From Helopsaltes ochotensis (taxonomy: Eukaryota > Chordata > Aves > Passeriformes > Locustellidae), in NCBI GenBank assembly GCA_013400155.1, contig VXBM01000273.1, forward strand, positions 545,524-609,523: 64,000 nucleotides of DNA. The letters run 5' to 3'. A program made the position numbers and the translations under genes. Within the stretch, counting starts at the first letter, position 1. Every line of letters starts with the position of its first letter. The notes beneath the pieces were generated by a model. That model saw only the letters and a program-made list of their open reading frames with translations, ran no database searches and was not told the origin of the DNA. Positions 1 through 12,354 of the stretch are shown piece by piece.

Positions 1-2939
1 AGTAAATAATGTGCAATTAAGTTCCATTCTCGCCTCTTTAATTTATTTATAAGTAAGAAAGAGGAAGAGGCATGCAGGTTTCAGTGGGAGAAAAGGGGGA
101 AATGTTGTAAGCGGAATTGACACCGGTGGTCACAGTATTTCACTGAGTATCTCTAATTCATATGAATGGGAATATGAATGTCAAAAGCCAGCATTATACC
201 TTAATACATCCTCTGACATATCATATATATTGAAATAAATATCTGTTCTCTGTTCGCTGGAATATAACACAATAATAAGAATATTTTATGTCTTTTGAAC
301 CTGCACGTTTGGATTTTTTGTAGCGTTCAGGAACACAGGGCAATATGATAATATTGTTCCCATTCCACGGAACAATGCCAGCTTCTTGCTTCTTTTCATG
401 ACGGAGCCATGTATTTAATTAGTGGCTGCATTAACTGTGCACCAGGTTAGAATGGCATCATGATGTTTCCTTAAGCAGTGTTGTTTTCTGAGAGCATAAT
501 GTAAGAGATTCCCTCTGGACCTGCCCCATACACAAACACACTTTAATAAGTGAGACCTCTGACGGGGTCATGAAGACCAAAATGAACAACAACAAAAAAA
601 ATCTTCCGTGCTGCTCTTATTTAGTTAGTGACCCAACCTTACCCTTTAAATATAGTAGGATCAACATACTGGGCCATGACCTCAAGGAGCTGTCATGTCA
701 CTTTTACTCTGCTTTTCTTTTAAAATGTTATGTAAGTTGGGGAACTCTGCTGCAATGTGTGCTGTATCATATATCTAGATTTATTTCTCTGGATTATGGG
801 AAATATCTGTGGAGAGGGTGCATTTAATTATTCACAGATTTATATTGGTATTTTAGGATTGAAAGGAGAAAACGGAAAAATAAAAGTGTCACCAGTAAAT
901 TTTTAACAACTGAAAGAGTTCACCTTAGTAGTATATTCAGTAGTTCTGTTGAAATCCTTAAGCGTTCTTTATCACTACTCTTCCAAACCATCTCAGGTTG
1001 GTTCATGCTTGGACAAGTCTTTGGCTAAACAGGAACTATTTTAACAGGATTGCCAGAGTCATTTATCCCAAAAAAATCATGTGTCCTCAACACCTCCCCC
1101 TCCGTTCTCCACTTTTTTAGTTTTTGAATCTTAATCTGTTTCACTGTTATTTTCAGACAGGGAATATAACTTTGTTTTTGGGCCAGAGATGTGTTTTGTT
1201 TGTCGCTGGGATTTTTTACACAAGTCTGAGGTTCAAACACAAAGGCAAAATGCTTCTTTTTGTATCCTTAATCCCTTCCAAGTCCTGTGTCTCTGGTCAC
1301 CTAGCAATTAACTTGATCACCTCCAGACATAAATATGTCACAAACAAAACATTATGTGATTGTTTGAGGTAGTTATAGTTTATGATGGAAACAATTTCTT
1401 CTTTACTAAATCTGCAAAGGTAACTTTTGAGCTAAAAACCCACAGTTGTCCCATTTTGCTTCAGAATGACTAGATATTAATTTTAATTTCATTGATATAC
1501 AGTAGCAATAGGCAGGAACAGCATTTGGTATCATGACCAATATTTCAGTTGCTGTTTTAATGTTAACTGACTTTTCCTTGAAAAGGCAGAATTCCAGATG
1601 TGGAATCATATATTTCAATTCATCTTTTTTTAAAAAAGGGACACTTGAGTGTAGACATTTATTCTTTTATTTCATCAACGCATAGCATGGGTTTGAAAAC
1701 ATAAACATTGCTCTCTAACCAAAGCCAAGCACCTGAATAGAAACAAAGCATCAAAAATAATTTTTCCCTAGCATACTTAATTTTTAATAATATGACTACT
1801 ATTAGTAAGAGTAATGATAATAGTAGTGGTATTAATAATAATCCTAAGACCACATTAAAGCTGCTATTATGATACTATGGCCACTTTCACAGGCCTGGTA
1901 CACATTAGGAAAGCACACATTAGGAAAGTGACACAAAATATATCAAATTGAATGGGAGAGAATGACCCAGCCTAAACACACAATAAGAATGCAGGATCAC
2001 CTGCATTTTATTTCCAGGGAAAGCAACAGGACCTACCAGAAGAACATTTTATTTCAGAATTTTCCCCCAATATCTTTCTCAACCAAAGCCTAAGTACAAG
2101 GTGAGAAAAGACAGTAATTACCTCCATGGTATAACATGGAGTCTTAAGGAAACCTTGCTTTCTGTGCTGGAAAAGGAAGGGCAACAGACCAAAACAGAGC
2201 CAGAGCATGGTGTGTGATGATTTGTAGCACTGCATGGGAGTGGTGATGTCTGCTGCTTGCCATGGTGGATGTGGAAGGCCAAGTGACATTTGCATCTCAT
2301 AAAATAAACCAAATCAGGCAGAAATGTAGTTTTAAAAGTTCTCTGTTTGAGTTTGGAACAATATGGTATTTCATCAGGTTTTGCATAGGAACATTTTGAT
2401 TCTGGAAACTGGAAGTCATCATGTCAGACCTCAGTGAAAGACAGAACAAAGTTTAGAGCCTATAATTTCTTCCTTAGCAAAAAGTAAGTTATTATTTTCT
2501 CTCACAGTTAGGTTTTTCTATAGAGGTTGGAGTAATTTCTATTGCAAAATTTGTCCTGTTCTGCTTATTGAAGGGTATTTTTAGCAATACTTTTAAAGAG
2601 GCTTTTTTTTTTAAATGCCATGAAAATTTGCATAAAGTGTAGTAAGAATGGTTAGCTATTTTTCTGAAAATAGCATTATGGCTATTTTTTTTTTTTTTTT
2701 ACTATAAAGAATAAATCACCTTCAAATTTAGAAGCAAGATTGATGCATGCTGTATTTATCCTGCCTTTGGCAGTGAGAAGGTCTAGTTCTGTTTTTCACA
2801 ATATTTTGCAGTCATCCATAGATCATCCAACACTCTTCAAAAATGTCCATGGACTATCTTGTCTCCAGCTCTTATTCCCCATCTGGGGAAGAAAAGCAGT
2901 AAATAAAGTACTTAAAATTTAGAGTAAAATACACTTTAT
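1..2939. other. AT-rich non-coding stretch
   Basis: No gene is recognised. The open frames here are short and without domains; one on the minus strand (1659-1853) is rich in Leu and Ile only because the DNA is a run of TAATAA/TAGTAG-like triplets. A 15-bp direct duplication (ACACATTAGGAAAGC) lies at 1900-1928, and a run of 17 T at 2684-2700. The rest shows no repeat family I can name. It is probably intergenic or intronic. Confidence 0.7.
1900..1928. repeat. 15-bp tandem duplication
   Basis: The unit ACACATTAGGAAAG(C/T) occurs twice head to tail with period 15. It looks like a simple replication-slippage duplication. Confidence 0.8.
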
Positions 2940-2959
2940 TATTTAAAAACTATACCTTA

Positions 2960-3240
2960 ATTTCACTGGAATAATTACAAATCTAGATTCCCAGCTGTGT
3001 CTGCCAGCAGTGGGAAGCCAGCTCCCGATTATGCCTGCCTGCAGGTATTGACAGCAGTCAGGAGCCAGGTTTTGGCTCTGCCTGCTGGGAGGCATTTGAG
3101 AACAACTGGGAGGCAGCTCCTGCTGGCTGGCACAGGCAGCAGTCCTGCAGCTCACCACTGGTCTGCAGGCTGTCGAGTTATGTGGATCAGATTAACCTCC
3201 AGAGGTCCTTTCCAGTACTGTTTTCTAAAATAGGATGATA
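2960..3240 (+). repeat. GC-rich block ending in a CR1-like 3' tail
   Basis: This block is clearly richer in G+C than its surroundings. The last part (about 3165-3240) reads GATTAACCTCCAGAGGTCC then TTTCCAG and ends in a degenerate ATAGGATGATA, close to the 3' end of many CR1 elements (GACCTCCAGAGGTCCCTTCCA ... ATTCTATGAT). The upstream part (2995-3160) has repeated variants of GGGA(A/G)GCCAGCTCC and CAGCAGTC and is not typical CR1 sequence as I remember it. Open frames on both strands reflect GC content. I infer a decayed plus-strand CR1 3' fragment, possibly fused to another repeat. Confidence 0.45.
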
Positions 3241-3562
3241 TGACTCGCAATAAATTTCAGGGATGTCAACAGGATTTTAGAAGAGGCTTTGTTTTGGAAG
3301 ATGCTAATGAGCTCTGCTGATAGATTATCCTGCTAGAGTGAAGAGAATTAATTTATTATGTCAACTGGAGACTTTTTAGAAAACTTGTATAAAATTCAAA
3401 TCACTGCACATTATCCTCCACTAGTGCCCTGAGAAAGGACTCTTAACTGTTGTGTAAGAGCCTCTCACAACGCCTACACAAAACTCTATCCGTGCCCACC
3501 TCCGTCATAAAATGAAATGCTGCACCAGATCACTGGTGATGTGATGGCTCACAAAGGCCTCC

Positions 3563-3612
3563 TCAGTAACTCAGCAACTGGAATTAACTTCACGAAGTCA
3601 ATGAGAGCTGAA
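3563..3612. repeat. possible ancient amniote repeat relic
   Basis: The sequence around GAATTAACTTCACGAAGTCAATGAGAGCTG resembles the TTCAATGAAGTCAATGGAG motif common in very old CR1/L3-type repeats of reptiles and birds. The match is short and from memory. Confidence 0.3.
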
Positions 3613-5680
3613 GTGTGAGAGGGTGGCGGGGGAATGCAGGTGCTCCAGCTCTGCTCCCTCCTCCATCTGCTGTAGTTTTGTCGCGGACCCGTGAACCCAA
3701 GAGGTGGCAGGAGGACAGCTTGAATTGAGTGAAAGGTAATGCATATCCTACTTTGGTAAAGCTGATAAAAGGCAGGTTTGCACTCAGTGTCCTGAAACAA
3801 ATGCATACGAATCCAAGGAGTTTTTAATTCTGATTACTATATGCTGGACTTTAAAGAACAGACATCCTTGATCGAGGGTACGGTGTTGGTTTTCCTTCTT
3901 TTCTGAATCTTTCTGACAATCAGTAACAATTTTCCTCCTAATTACCAGCCATTTCTTTTCCATATGCAAATGTCCTGCAAAAGCTGACACTGTTGAGATA
4001 ACTGGACTAAAAGCTCTGCTCTAGTTTCAAGACAGCTATTAAACCAGATTCTTCAGAATATGGTCAGAGAATAATAAAAAAATTGTTTCCAATTTCCAAA
4101 GTTTGTTTCCAGCTCTTTTAAGTTCATTAATGGTATCTCTGGCTTAGAAGGCACTGAAAGGTCAGGACTTGTTGCGCAGGGTATGTGGCTCTCAGCAGCT
4201 GAAAATCAGTAGAATCTGGTACTTCTTGAGTTATGACTCTGAAATATTGTCTTCTAATAGAGGCAAGTAGCAGATAACAGGTTTTATATAATCGTATTTC
4301 AAAATGAGAGGATAATAAACAGCAGTATTTGAAAGTAGGAATTATGAGGCAAGATGGACTAGTACATTGTTCCAAGAAGTTGGTAAAACAGCTCCCAAGG
4401 ATGGCATTTGTTGGCAATAGCTCCTGCTATCACTGACTAGGCCAAATAGACAGCGTCTCTTACTGCAAGGTAAAAGCCATAAATGGCAGAAAGATTTCCA
4501 TTCTGTGATAATTCTGTACCTCAGTCAAACCCAAAAGTATAAAACTGAGGCTGTAACATGCTTTAGTTTTCTGTTAGCTTGGACTAAAGAATACTGCCAC
4601 ACAGTATAAAGTAGCATCTACTCCTCTTATAGAAATAGTTAACCATTTAAAAACTACTGTTTTAATAAGGTTGTGCAATTTTAAGGATAAAACTACAAAA
4701 CTAGAGCTCCCTGAGGATTTGTATGGATAAGAGATTTGCCAAATTTTTGAAGCTCTGAACTTGTCAAGATAAAAGGAAACACTGATTGCAAGAAAACATT
4801 TTTGTTCCAGTTTGAGATCGGCAATATAATTTTAAGGTAATTTATTTTAGAATAGCAACTACAAATTCACAGTTGTTTATTTTTCATATTTCCAAATAAA
4901 AGTTGTTGTTCTTGAGTTAAACTTCATTTTCCAATGAAGATAGCATAAGTTTAAGTTTTAATATTTTCAGATTATAATTTCTTTAAAAAAAAAGGAAATA
5001 ATTTGGTTGTCCTGGCTGTGAACAGGTTACAGATGAAGGCAGGTTATGGACTAAATCAACTTTGTTCTGCCTGGGGTTAATGTACATATTGAGTTATTTC
5101 CAGTACTATGATTTCTGCCCATCCATCAGTTTTCTGCAGGATTTAAAGAATATGGTAGCAAGAATAAAAATACAAATCTGTCAAAGTTTAGTCTTTAGAA
5201 GTGAGACTCATTTCATTGCTTAGAAAAAGCCTGGTCTTAAGTTGTCTTATTCCTTTAAAAAGACATTCCCAGAGTACCTCAATTAAGTATTAAAATGCAT
5301 TCCTTTCTTCCTTGCACGTTTTCTTCTTCTATCAGCAGTTGCCTACGTAGTCTGAAAGCACATCAGATAAAATTAAACTAATATACCACTGTTGGCTGTA
5401 AGTGTCTTGGGAGACTTATGATGCTTAATGATAATGATGTGAACTACAAAGATTTGTAGTAACTGAGTTGAAAGTTTGTTATTTGGACGAGAAGTTTCCA
5501 GGAGATTTTGGTGTCTTTCTTTTTTATCTGTTGTGGTTGAGTTCAAGACAATCCTTGAGGGCATTTGCTTTCACATGTATAAAATAATCATTAAGTGTTT
5601 TGAAAGCAATAGAAATCAAAGGCAGTTAAATTCCACAAATATAACAAGTATTTATCTCGCTGAGTTCAGAAAAGAAGCAG

Positions 5681-5716
5681 ATGGAATGTATTTCCAGGGA
5701 TGGAATGTATTTCCAG
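5681..5716. repeat. 19-bp tandem duplication
   Basis: ATGGAATGTATTTCCAGGG is followed at once by ATGGAATGTATTTCCAG, period 19, with no mismatch over the overlap. This is a recent slippage duplication. Confidence 0.85.
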
Positions 5717-6329
5717 TATTATAGAGTGTTACAACTTGTTTAAAAGCTCCTGAATTTGCAGTGCAGTGTACCTGAATCACAGATTGTATATTATTCCCCA
5801 GTCTCATTAGAGCTTTCAAGGAGAAAGCCATCTTTACTTCTACAAGCTTACTAGTGTGTCTGCCAATGCAATTTATGGTGCAGGAGTGACCATTAACTCC
5901 TAGTCCTTTAAAACATATTTTCTCTTAGAGACCCTGACAACTTAGACATAGGACAAAAGTGTAGTTTATTGACTTCTGATTGAAGAAGATGGAAAAGTAG
6001 TCTACTAAAAAAAAAAAAAAAAGAAAGAAAGAAACAAAAATAAAGCTTGAATTATGTATACTGTAAGGTAATAAACAAGATGTCCTAACTACTAAATCCT
6101 CCCATGAGCATATATTGTTATTTATTACTTGCATTACACTGGAGAAGTTAAAGAAGGAGTAGGGCCGTGTTGTGCTCAGTGCTGTATTGACAGAACAAAA
6201 GCATATTTGTCTGAGAGAATTTACCAAACCAATTTACATTAAAGCATGTATTCACAATCCTAACCCTGTCACATATTTAAAATGTTAGTCACAGCAGTCA
6301 TCTATAATTACCTATCAAGATGAATACGT

Positions 6330-6560
6330 AGCTCCCCTCTCAAAGCAACATTTGCTTTCCATTGCTCCCCAGAGCCCCTCGGCAGGACGGCGGCAGCCGT
6401 GCCCTGTCCTCACACGGGACCAGCGCCGGCATGGCAGGGGCCAGATGGGTGACTGGGCATCCCAGAGCAAGGAGAGAAAGTGCAGCCTTCCTTCCAGATC
6501 AGTTCCCTCTTGTCTAGATCCCTGTGACAGGAATGAAGCCTTGCTTCGTCCAACACTCAT
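6330..6560. other. isolated GC-rich, CpG-containing patch
   Basis: Between two AT-rich regions, about 6360-6480 has many G and C bases with several CpG (GGACGGCGGCAGCCGTGCC, ACACGGGACCAGCGCCGG). Open frames exist on both strands (about 94 and 81 codons) but show no domain and mirror each other. It is too short for a normal CpG island. It could be a decayed GC-rich repeat or a small regulatory element; I cannot tell which. Confidence 0.4.
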
Positions 6561-8603
6561 TCCTCATGCAACACTTACTCATGGCAATGGTCCTGCTCAT
6601 TCCAGTTTGACAGATTGCTGCCAGCACACCATTTAGTTATAAATATTTGCAGTATCCGGCTTTATTCATAACTAAATAAGTTCAGTTATTAAATAATGCA
6701 ATTGATACTTAAAGAACACTAATTTTAGCAGTGTATTTTCCATTGTAAGTATTTTTACTGCTATCGGTGGGAATAAGTTTAGATCTTGTTTCAGCTCCAG
6801 ACCAGAGAACATGACTTCATTGCTGAGTTGCAGCCACTAACATGTGGTTGTGGGGATATTTACAGCATGTAGTGGTGTTTCTGAAGGCAAATACAGAAAG
6901 AAACAGTAATAGGCATAGAAAAAAAAAATGTAGAGAGCACAGTTTAACAAAGATGTGAAGCTTTGTTATCTGTTGTGCTTTCACTGGAAAGGGCTTAATT
7001 GTGCTTTCAATTACATTGCATGGCCTTCCTGTGTTTCTTTGTTCCATAGAATAAGACTGTTCAGCCCTTTTCATAGAAGAGTAAAAAAAAATTCCTTGTC
7101 TTGCAAACAGTCTGAATTTGATACAGGATGAGATGCTGAATACAGCTGGTCTAATACTTGTATTTTGACTTTGCTGTCTCTTCAAATCCTTTACATTTTG
7201 AATTTCTAGTGAAATGTTGATGCAGATTCTAAGGAAATGTTGTTCAAAAACCTGGGATCTATGGATAGGAAATGACATCGTATTCTCTTCTCTTATTTAA
7301 AACAGTCAGAGATTTGGCAACCTTGGTAAAAATGTCAAATAAAAAATTGAAACTATTTAAAATGAAAAGTTTAATCAAAGCTTTGAAATGAACCAATAGG
7401 AAAGTCAGAACCTTCATACTTTACTACTGTTACGTTGCATCTCAAAAGTACAAATTAAACGTCAAATAAGAATTGATTTTCCCATCTTGGACCGACAGCT
7501 ACTTAATTTCTTTGATATTAAATATAGTATTAAAGTAATAGGAAACCCACAAAAGCTCCTTACGTTTCACAGAGATTTCTTTTTCCATTTGTTTTGCTTT
7601 CTTTCATTTTTTCTAAGCAGTAAATGGGAAACCACAAATCCCACAAATCATGAAAGATCCATACAGATCTTAAATATCTAAGGTCCTGTTCCTGTGTCCC
7701 AACTCAAGAGCACATGGGAAAACCATTTCTAACTTTACTTGCAAAATAGCTGAGCAATTGCTGCTGAGGAAAGAGATCTTGGAATTGCAAAACTCTAGCT
7801 GGAGAGAATAAAAAAGCCAACCCAATAAACTAGGCAAAATCAAACTAAAACCATAACTCATTGCTTGGTAGTGAGCAAAAACTATTAAGAGAGGAAGAGG
7901 AACAATCATTACTTTATGGTTTTCTCACAAACCAGATACCTTAGAAACCTTCCTTCCCCCTCTCCTTTTTTTTATCTGTAGTTAGTACCCAAGAAGTTAC
8001 AGAGAAAAGATGATCAGAGTGTGGAACTGTTTTCAGTACAAAGAATAACTAGATGCTTTTCAGTCTGGGATAGATGACTGATGAGGGATATAATAAAACT
8101 CCATAAAATCAGAATAGCATGGAGAAGGTGATTAGGGAACAATTATTCACTGTCTCTCATAATACAAGAAAAATAGGCTTCAGATTATATTGTCAGGTAG
8201 CAGGTTAAAATCAAACAATACATAATAATAGATAATAGCAGCTAAAAAATTCTGGGGGGTTGTAGATAATAGAATTTCCATGGATTCAAAAAGCAATTAG
8301 ACAAATTCATGAAATTCACCAAGAACTGACTCAGAATATGTGACTGCAGATGACTGAGAGATGGAATATTATAGTAGGGAGGCAGCACTATGTGCCTGTT
8401 TTATTGTTATACTCTTTTCTAAGAATCCTCTACTGAGCCCTGGATTACTGTGACTTTTAATCTGAATAAATAATATTAATTTTATATATTAGATGGTGCT
8501 TCCAGAAAATACAGCCATGCTGGAATCCTCTTGCTAGGATTTTCCTTTTCACTTTATGTTGGAGATGTAGAATACACAGACGTTCACTGGAAGCCATTGT
8601 GAT

Positions 8604-8635
8604 GATGCTCAACACGCCTGAAATCAGTCCCCAAT
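8604..8635 (+). repeat. possible ancient repeat relic
   Basis: GATGCTCAACACGCCTGAAATCAGTCCCC resembles the GCTCAGCACCTCTGAAAATCAGGCCCC motif found in old amniote CR1/L3-type repeats. It is short, so it may be chance. Confidence 0.35.
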
Positions 8636-9146
8636 TCCATACACAATTGCACCAGAATTTGGTGACTTGGTCTTTTATTCTTGACAGAATAAAATTCTTG
8701 GCTACCTCGATTATGCTGTGTTTATCTTTTTATTACAATAGCAAATGCGATGTGGATTAACCAGGTTAAGGGAGAAAGATGAAAAAAAGCATCCAAAGAA
8801 AACAGACATTTTCTTTACTCTGTTAGTTACCATCTGTGCAGGGTTTTGACATCCAATGATGCTGCATTGCAGCTGCCCCCAAATGTAACTTGGGTCAGAA
8901 TAGTATCAGAGATATCCAGCGGGGGGGTTTTTCTTAATAGTATAGATTCCTTTTCATCATTCTTACCAGTGCTTTTCTGCTCAGCTGAACCAGGCATCCA
9001 ACATCTTAAAACTAAAAGACAAAGCTGAAGTAGTTGATGAAGTTGTTGAACTTACCCTTAGTATTTGCAAGTTTGTTCAGTGCCTTTCTACAGTTGGTGC
9101 CTCACTAGAATACAGTGTTATCCCAAAGGCTGGTGTTGTGCTACTG

Positions 9147-9218
9147 CTGCAGTTCTCTCCCCTCTTCCCTTACTGCAGTTCTCTCCCCTCTTCCCTTACT
9201 GCAGTTCTCTCCCCTCTT
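9147..9218. repeat. 26-bp minisatellite, 2.8 copies
   Basis: The unit CTGCAGTTCTCTCCCCTCTTCCCTTA starts at 9147, 9173 and 9199, with no mismatch between copies. It produces two overlapping Leu/Pro/Ser-rich frames (9115-9395) that should not be taken as genes. The perfect copies suggest a recent expansion, likely variable between individuals. Confidence 0.95.
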
Positions 9219-12170
9219 GTTGGTTTTGCCCTTAATGTACATTATGTGTATGCACAGACAGTTCTTCTTCCACTCCCGCACTTTGCTTTATGTTTTTGTA
9301 ATACTCCATCTGTATTTCTTCAAATAGTTATGATGATACAATATAATAAGGTTCCTCTATTCTTCCTCTTCCTTTTACAATGCTTCCCAGAGTAGTAAAG
9401 GGAATTTACTTACTGCCTTGAGAAACAGGTCCAAAAGCTATATGAAATTTTTCAGTGTCTGAAATGATATACAAAGTGCAGAAGACAAAGGTTCTTTGAA
9501 TTATAGAAAAATATAGCAGTTATGCCTTCTTTTGCCCATAAAATATACTATGCCTGTCTTTGGAGACCAGAAAAACCTGGAGTTTGTAAGCCTTTTGCTT
9601 CAGTGGTAAATAGAAATAAATAAACTAAACAAAGCACACCACAAGAGCCTATTCCATCATTCCTAAATCCGCTTTCTCTTCAAATAGGCAGGTGTTTGCT
9701 CCATATACTCTGTCGGGCTAAACATACTGCGCTCTTAAAAAGCTCAAGGTACTGCTCATACTCCAAATGTAGTGTAATGCCTGAAACACAAATTGAGAGG
9801 GAAAACGCAGTCCAAATTTTGCTGACTTTTCTGGATAAACATAAACTCTGTGACATGCACAGCAGCACAATTTCACCAGTCTTTTCAATATAACATGAGA
9901 AAGATTCAGGGCAACGAGCCCTGTTCAGTTTTGTGTCCCAGTGGTAGCCTCACGGTCCCCATAAAGCATCCTTCCTCTTGACACATAGAGAAGGAATCAA
10001 AGCTTCTCTATGTCTCACCAATTGCCAGCTGCTGTTTCAATTCCTTGTCGCCTTCATGAGTTATTCCTTATTCAAAGTTATAAGACCAAAATGGAACATT
10101 TCAGGACCAAAGAAATAAATATTTCTTGTTTTGCCCCTCCCGCTATGTGGTGTGCCACTTAGATGTAGTTGATTATTTGGATTCATACCTTTGTATCTTT
10201 TTAACTCACTGCCTCATTCACATTTCTTACAGTCTGGCCAACTTTGTTGCAGCTTGTTATGTCTCATCATGTTTTCTTGCAATTCATCACTCTAGCTTCC
10301 AGCAGCCTAATCGGATGCCATGTAACTGAATTTAACACAACAGAATGTAAAAAAAAATATTTTTTCAAAATGTTTTCATCTGCCAGCATGTTAGGTACTG
10401 AGCCATGAATCTGTGCATAATGGGGAAATAGAAGCTGTATGCCCAGCGAAGTACGTCTGCTGTTTGTGAATTAATAAGCAGATCTCTCCAAAGTAAAACA
10501 GTATTTCAATTTACAAACATTTGCTGTAGCAATTGGCATGCCATTGCTTCATATTCCTGCTCTTCACAGATTTTGGGACCAGTGTCTCCCTCCCTCCTTG
10601 CCCATGGCCAAAGGCACAACTCAGATATCTCTTTCCTGAAGGACAGTTTCAATTTGCCTTTATTTTTTGAACTTCTTTTTTGTTGTTGTTGTTTCTGATA
10701 TTGCTTGACTAAAATTTAGAAGTAATTCCTGTTCCAAAGGAATAAATCAAGTGCAGTATACAGATCAGCTCTACTTATTTTTTAAACTAAACAACCCAAG
10801 CTTTGATGCAAATCTTGAGGTACTTAACTTATTGTCCATTTCATTTTGTAATGCATTTTTTTTAAAAACTGTATTATGGAAGAATTCAGATTTTAGGAGA
10901 GGAGACAAAAGTACTGAAAGACTAAGCATTGGAGTAAAGATTAGACATAAACTGTGTGTCACAGCATAGAAAATAACGTAATGCTTTGAATAGTTACACA
11001 ATTTACTGAACATCTATTCATCCCATTTTAACTCTAAGTTTCTTCTACACCCCTGTATGATCAGTTTATTCCCTTAAAACGTTTGAAGCATCCGAAGATA
11101 AATACAGAGCAGTTGTTCTGGTTTAGGGAAATTGACAATCTCAAACTTACAAGGACAAAAATTAAAACCAAATTAAAATATGAGAAGCCCACAAAAGGAA
11201 AGGGATGTGCAGCTGTTGGAAAAGTAAATGAAATAACATGAGAGAAGAGTAAAATAAAAGCCAGTACACTTGAAATTTTGTAGAATTTGATGGAATAAGA
11301 AAGGGATGCAGATAGAAAATACCAGAGATGATGAGTTCAAGGCAGCGGCAAGTTGGTTTCAAGGGCTGACCTTAAGTTTGTAGGGAGAGGGATTAAAGAA
11401 ACTGGGATGTGGGAGAGTGGACAGAGAAAAGTGGATTTCCCTTGACAGGATGAGAAAAAGTTGTTGACATATTTTAACTCCAATGAGCAAGATTGGGTTG
11501 GAATTTTGGAGCTACTCTCTTTTAAAAACAAATTTTCCTAAGAACGTGGAGGGTTTGAAAAAGAGGAACAGTTGTGTACCAACTTCAAATCTAAGTGGTG
11601 CTAACAACATTTCCTATAAAAATGGAAAGAGAGATTCTCAGCAAATATCAAGTCGGTCTTTACAACCTTTAAATGCCTCATATGTTAATACTGAGGAGAA
11701 TTATGCCATTTTGCCAGGTTTACAAATATTGCTTCCTTGATACAAAAATACAAACAATGAAGTGATTGCATATGTATGCAGCTGTACATAACTAGTGTCT
11801 GCTGTTTTATCTTATATCCAGCTTTAAAATTAGAGTCTCAAGAAGAAAAAACAATGTTCCATGCCCTTGTGCCTGCTAAAACATATTTACTTCCAGCAAG
11901 AAACAATAGGGAAACTCCAAACTTTGATTACACATCGAACCCCAATCACTGAAGAAACACAACATCACAACTAAGTATTTGTAAAGTTTGTCAGTTCCAG
12001 TGAAGTTATACTTTTGTAGACTCTGCTTTTTTCCACGTACCTCTGCAATTACTCACTTCACAGAAAAAGGATGATTCTGCTAAAATGATGAAACCTTAAT
12101 ATAACCTTTTCAGCAAGAGATAAAATATATTGATTACTGACTGCTGAAGGACATCATTAAATAGTTCAAT
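9219..12170. other. non-coding stretch with one hairpin
   Basis: No gene or repeat family is recognised. The only clear structure is a perfect 11-bp inverted repeat at 9983-10013, listed separately. Open frames are short and lack domains. Confidence 0.65.
9983..10013. repeat. 11-bp perfect inverted repeat (hairpin)
   Basis: ACATAGAGAAG (9983-9993) and CTTCTCTATGT (10003-10013) are exact reverse complements around a 9-nt loop. Allowing a 2-nt bulge, two further pairs can form outside. The stem is too short for a normal microRNA precursor. Confidence 0.75.
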
Positions 12171-12354
12171 CTTTTCTTTTTTCTCTTTTCTTTTCTTTTC
12201 TTTTCTTTTCTTTTCTTTTCTTTTCTTTTCTTTTCTTTTCTTTTCTTTTCTTTTCTTTTCTTTTCTTTTCTTTTCTTTTCTTTTCTTTTCTTTTCTTTTC
12301 TTTTCTTTTCTTTTCTTTTCTTTTCTTTTCTTTTCTTTTCTTTTTTTCTTTTCC
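12171..12354. repeat. (TTTTC)31 microsatellite in a 184-bp pyrimidine tract
   Basis: Positions 12171-12354 contain only T and C. From 12186 to 12340 the unit TTTTC repeats 31 times without error; imperfect pyrimidine-rich sequence continues to about 12410. The minus-strand frames across it (121 and 127 codons, Lys/Glu/Arg pentapeptide repeats) are translated microsatellite. A long perfect pyrimidine tract can form triplex DNA and is expected to vary in length. Confidence 0.98.

Larger units (their letters stand above)
3241..8603. other. non-coding stretch with minor repeats
   Basis: No gene is recognised. It contains a possible ancient repeat relic at 3563-3612, a 19-bp tandem duplication at 5681-5716, an A-rich tract at 6007-6040 (15 A followed by GAAA units) and a GC-rich patch at 6330-6560. 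The 153-codon minus-strand frame at 6817-7278 has no domain. The remainder is unique-looking AT-rich sequence. Confidence 0.65.

Noticed and set aside
1659..1853. Hydrophobic 64-codon minus-strand frame resembling a membrane segment
   Set aside because: The Leu/Ile/Val run comes from low-complexity TAATAA/TAGTAG triplets.
6817..7278. 153-codon minus-strand frame, the longest in the window
   Set aside because: No domain, irregular composition, no promoter or splice context; a frame this long is expected by chance in 64 kb of both strands.
9147..9218. Regularly repeated 26-bp unit as a CRISPR-like array
   Set aside because: The copies are directly adjacent with no spacers; it is a minisatellite in a eukaryotic genome.
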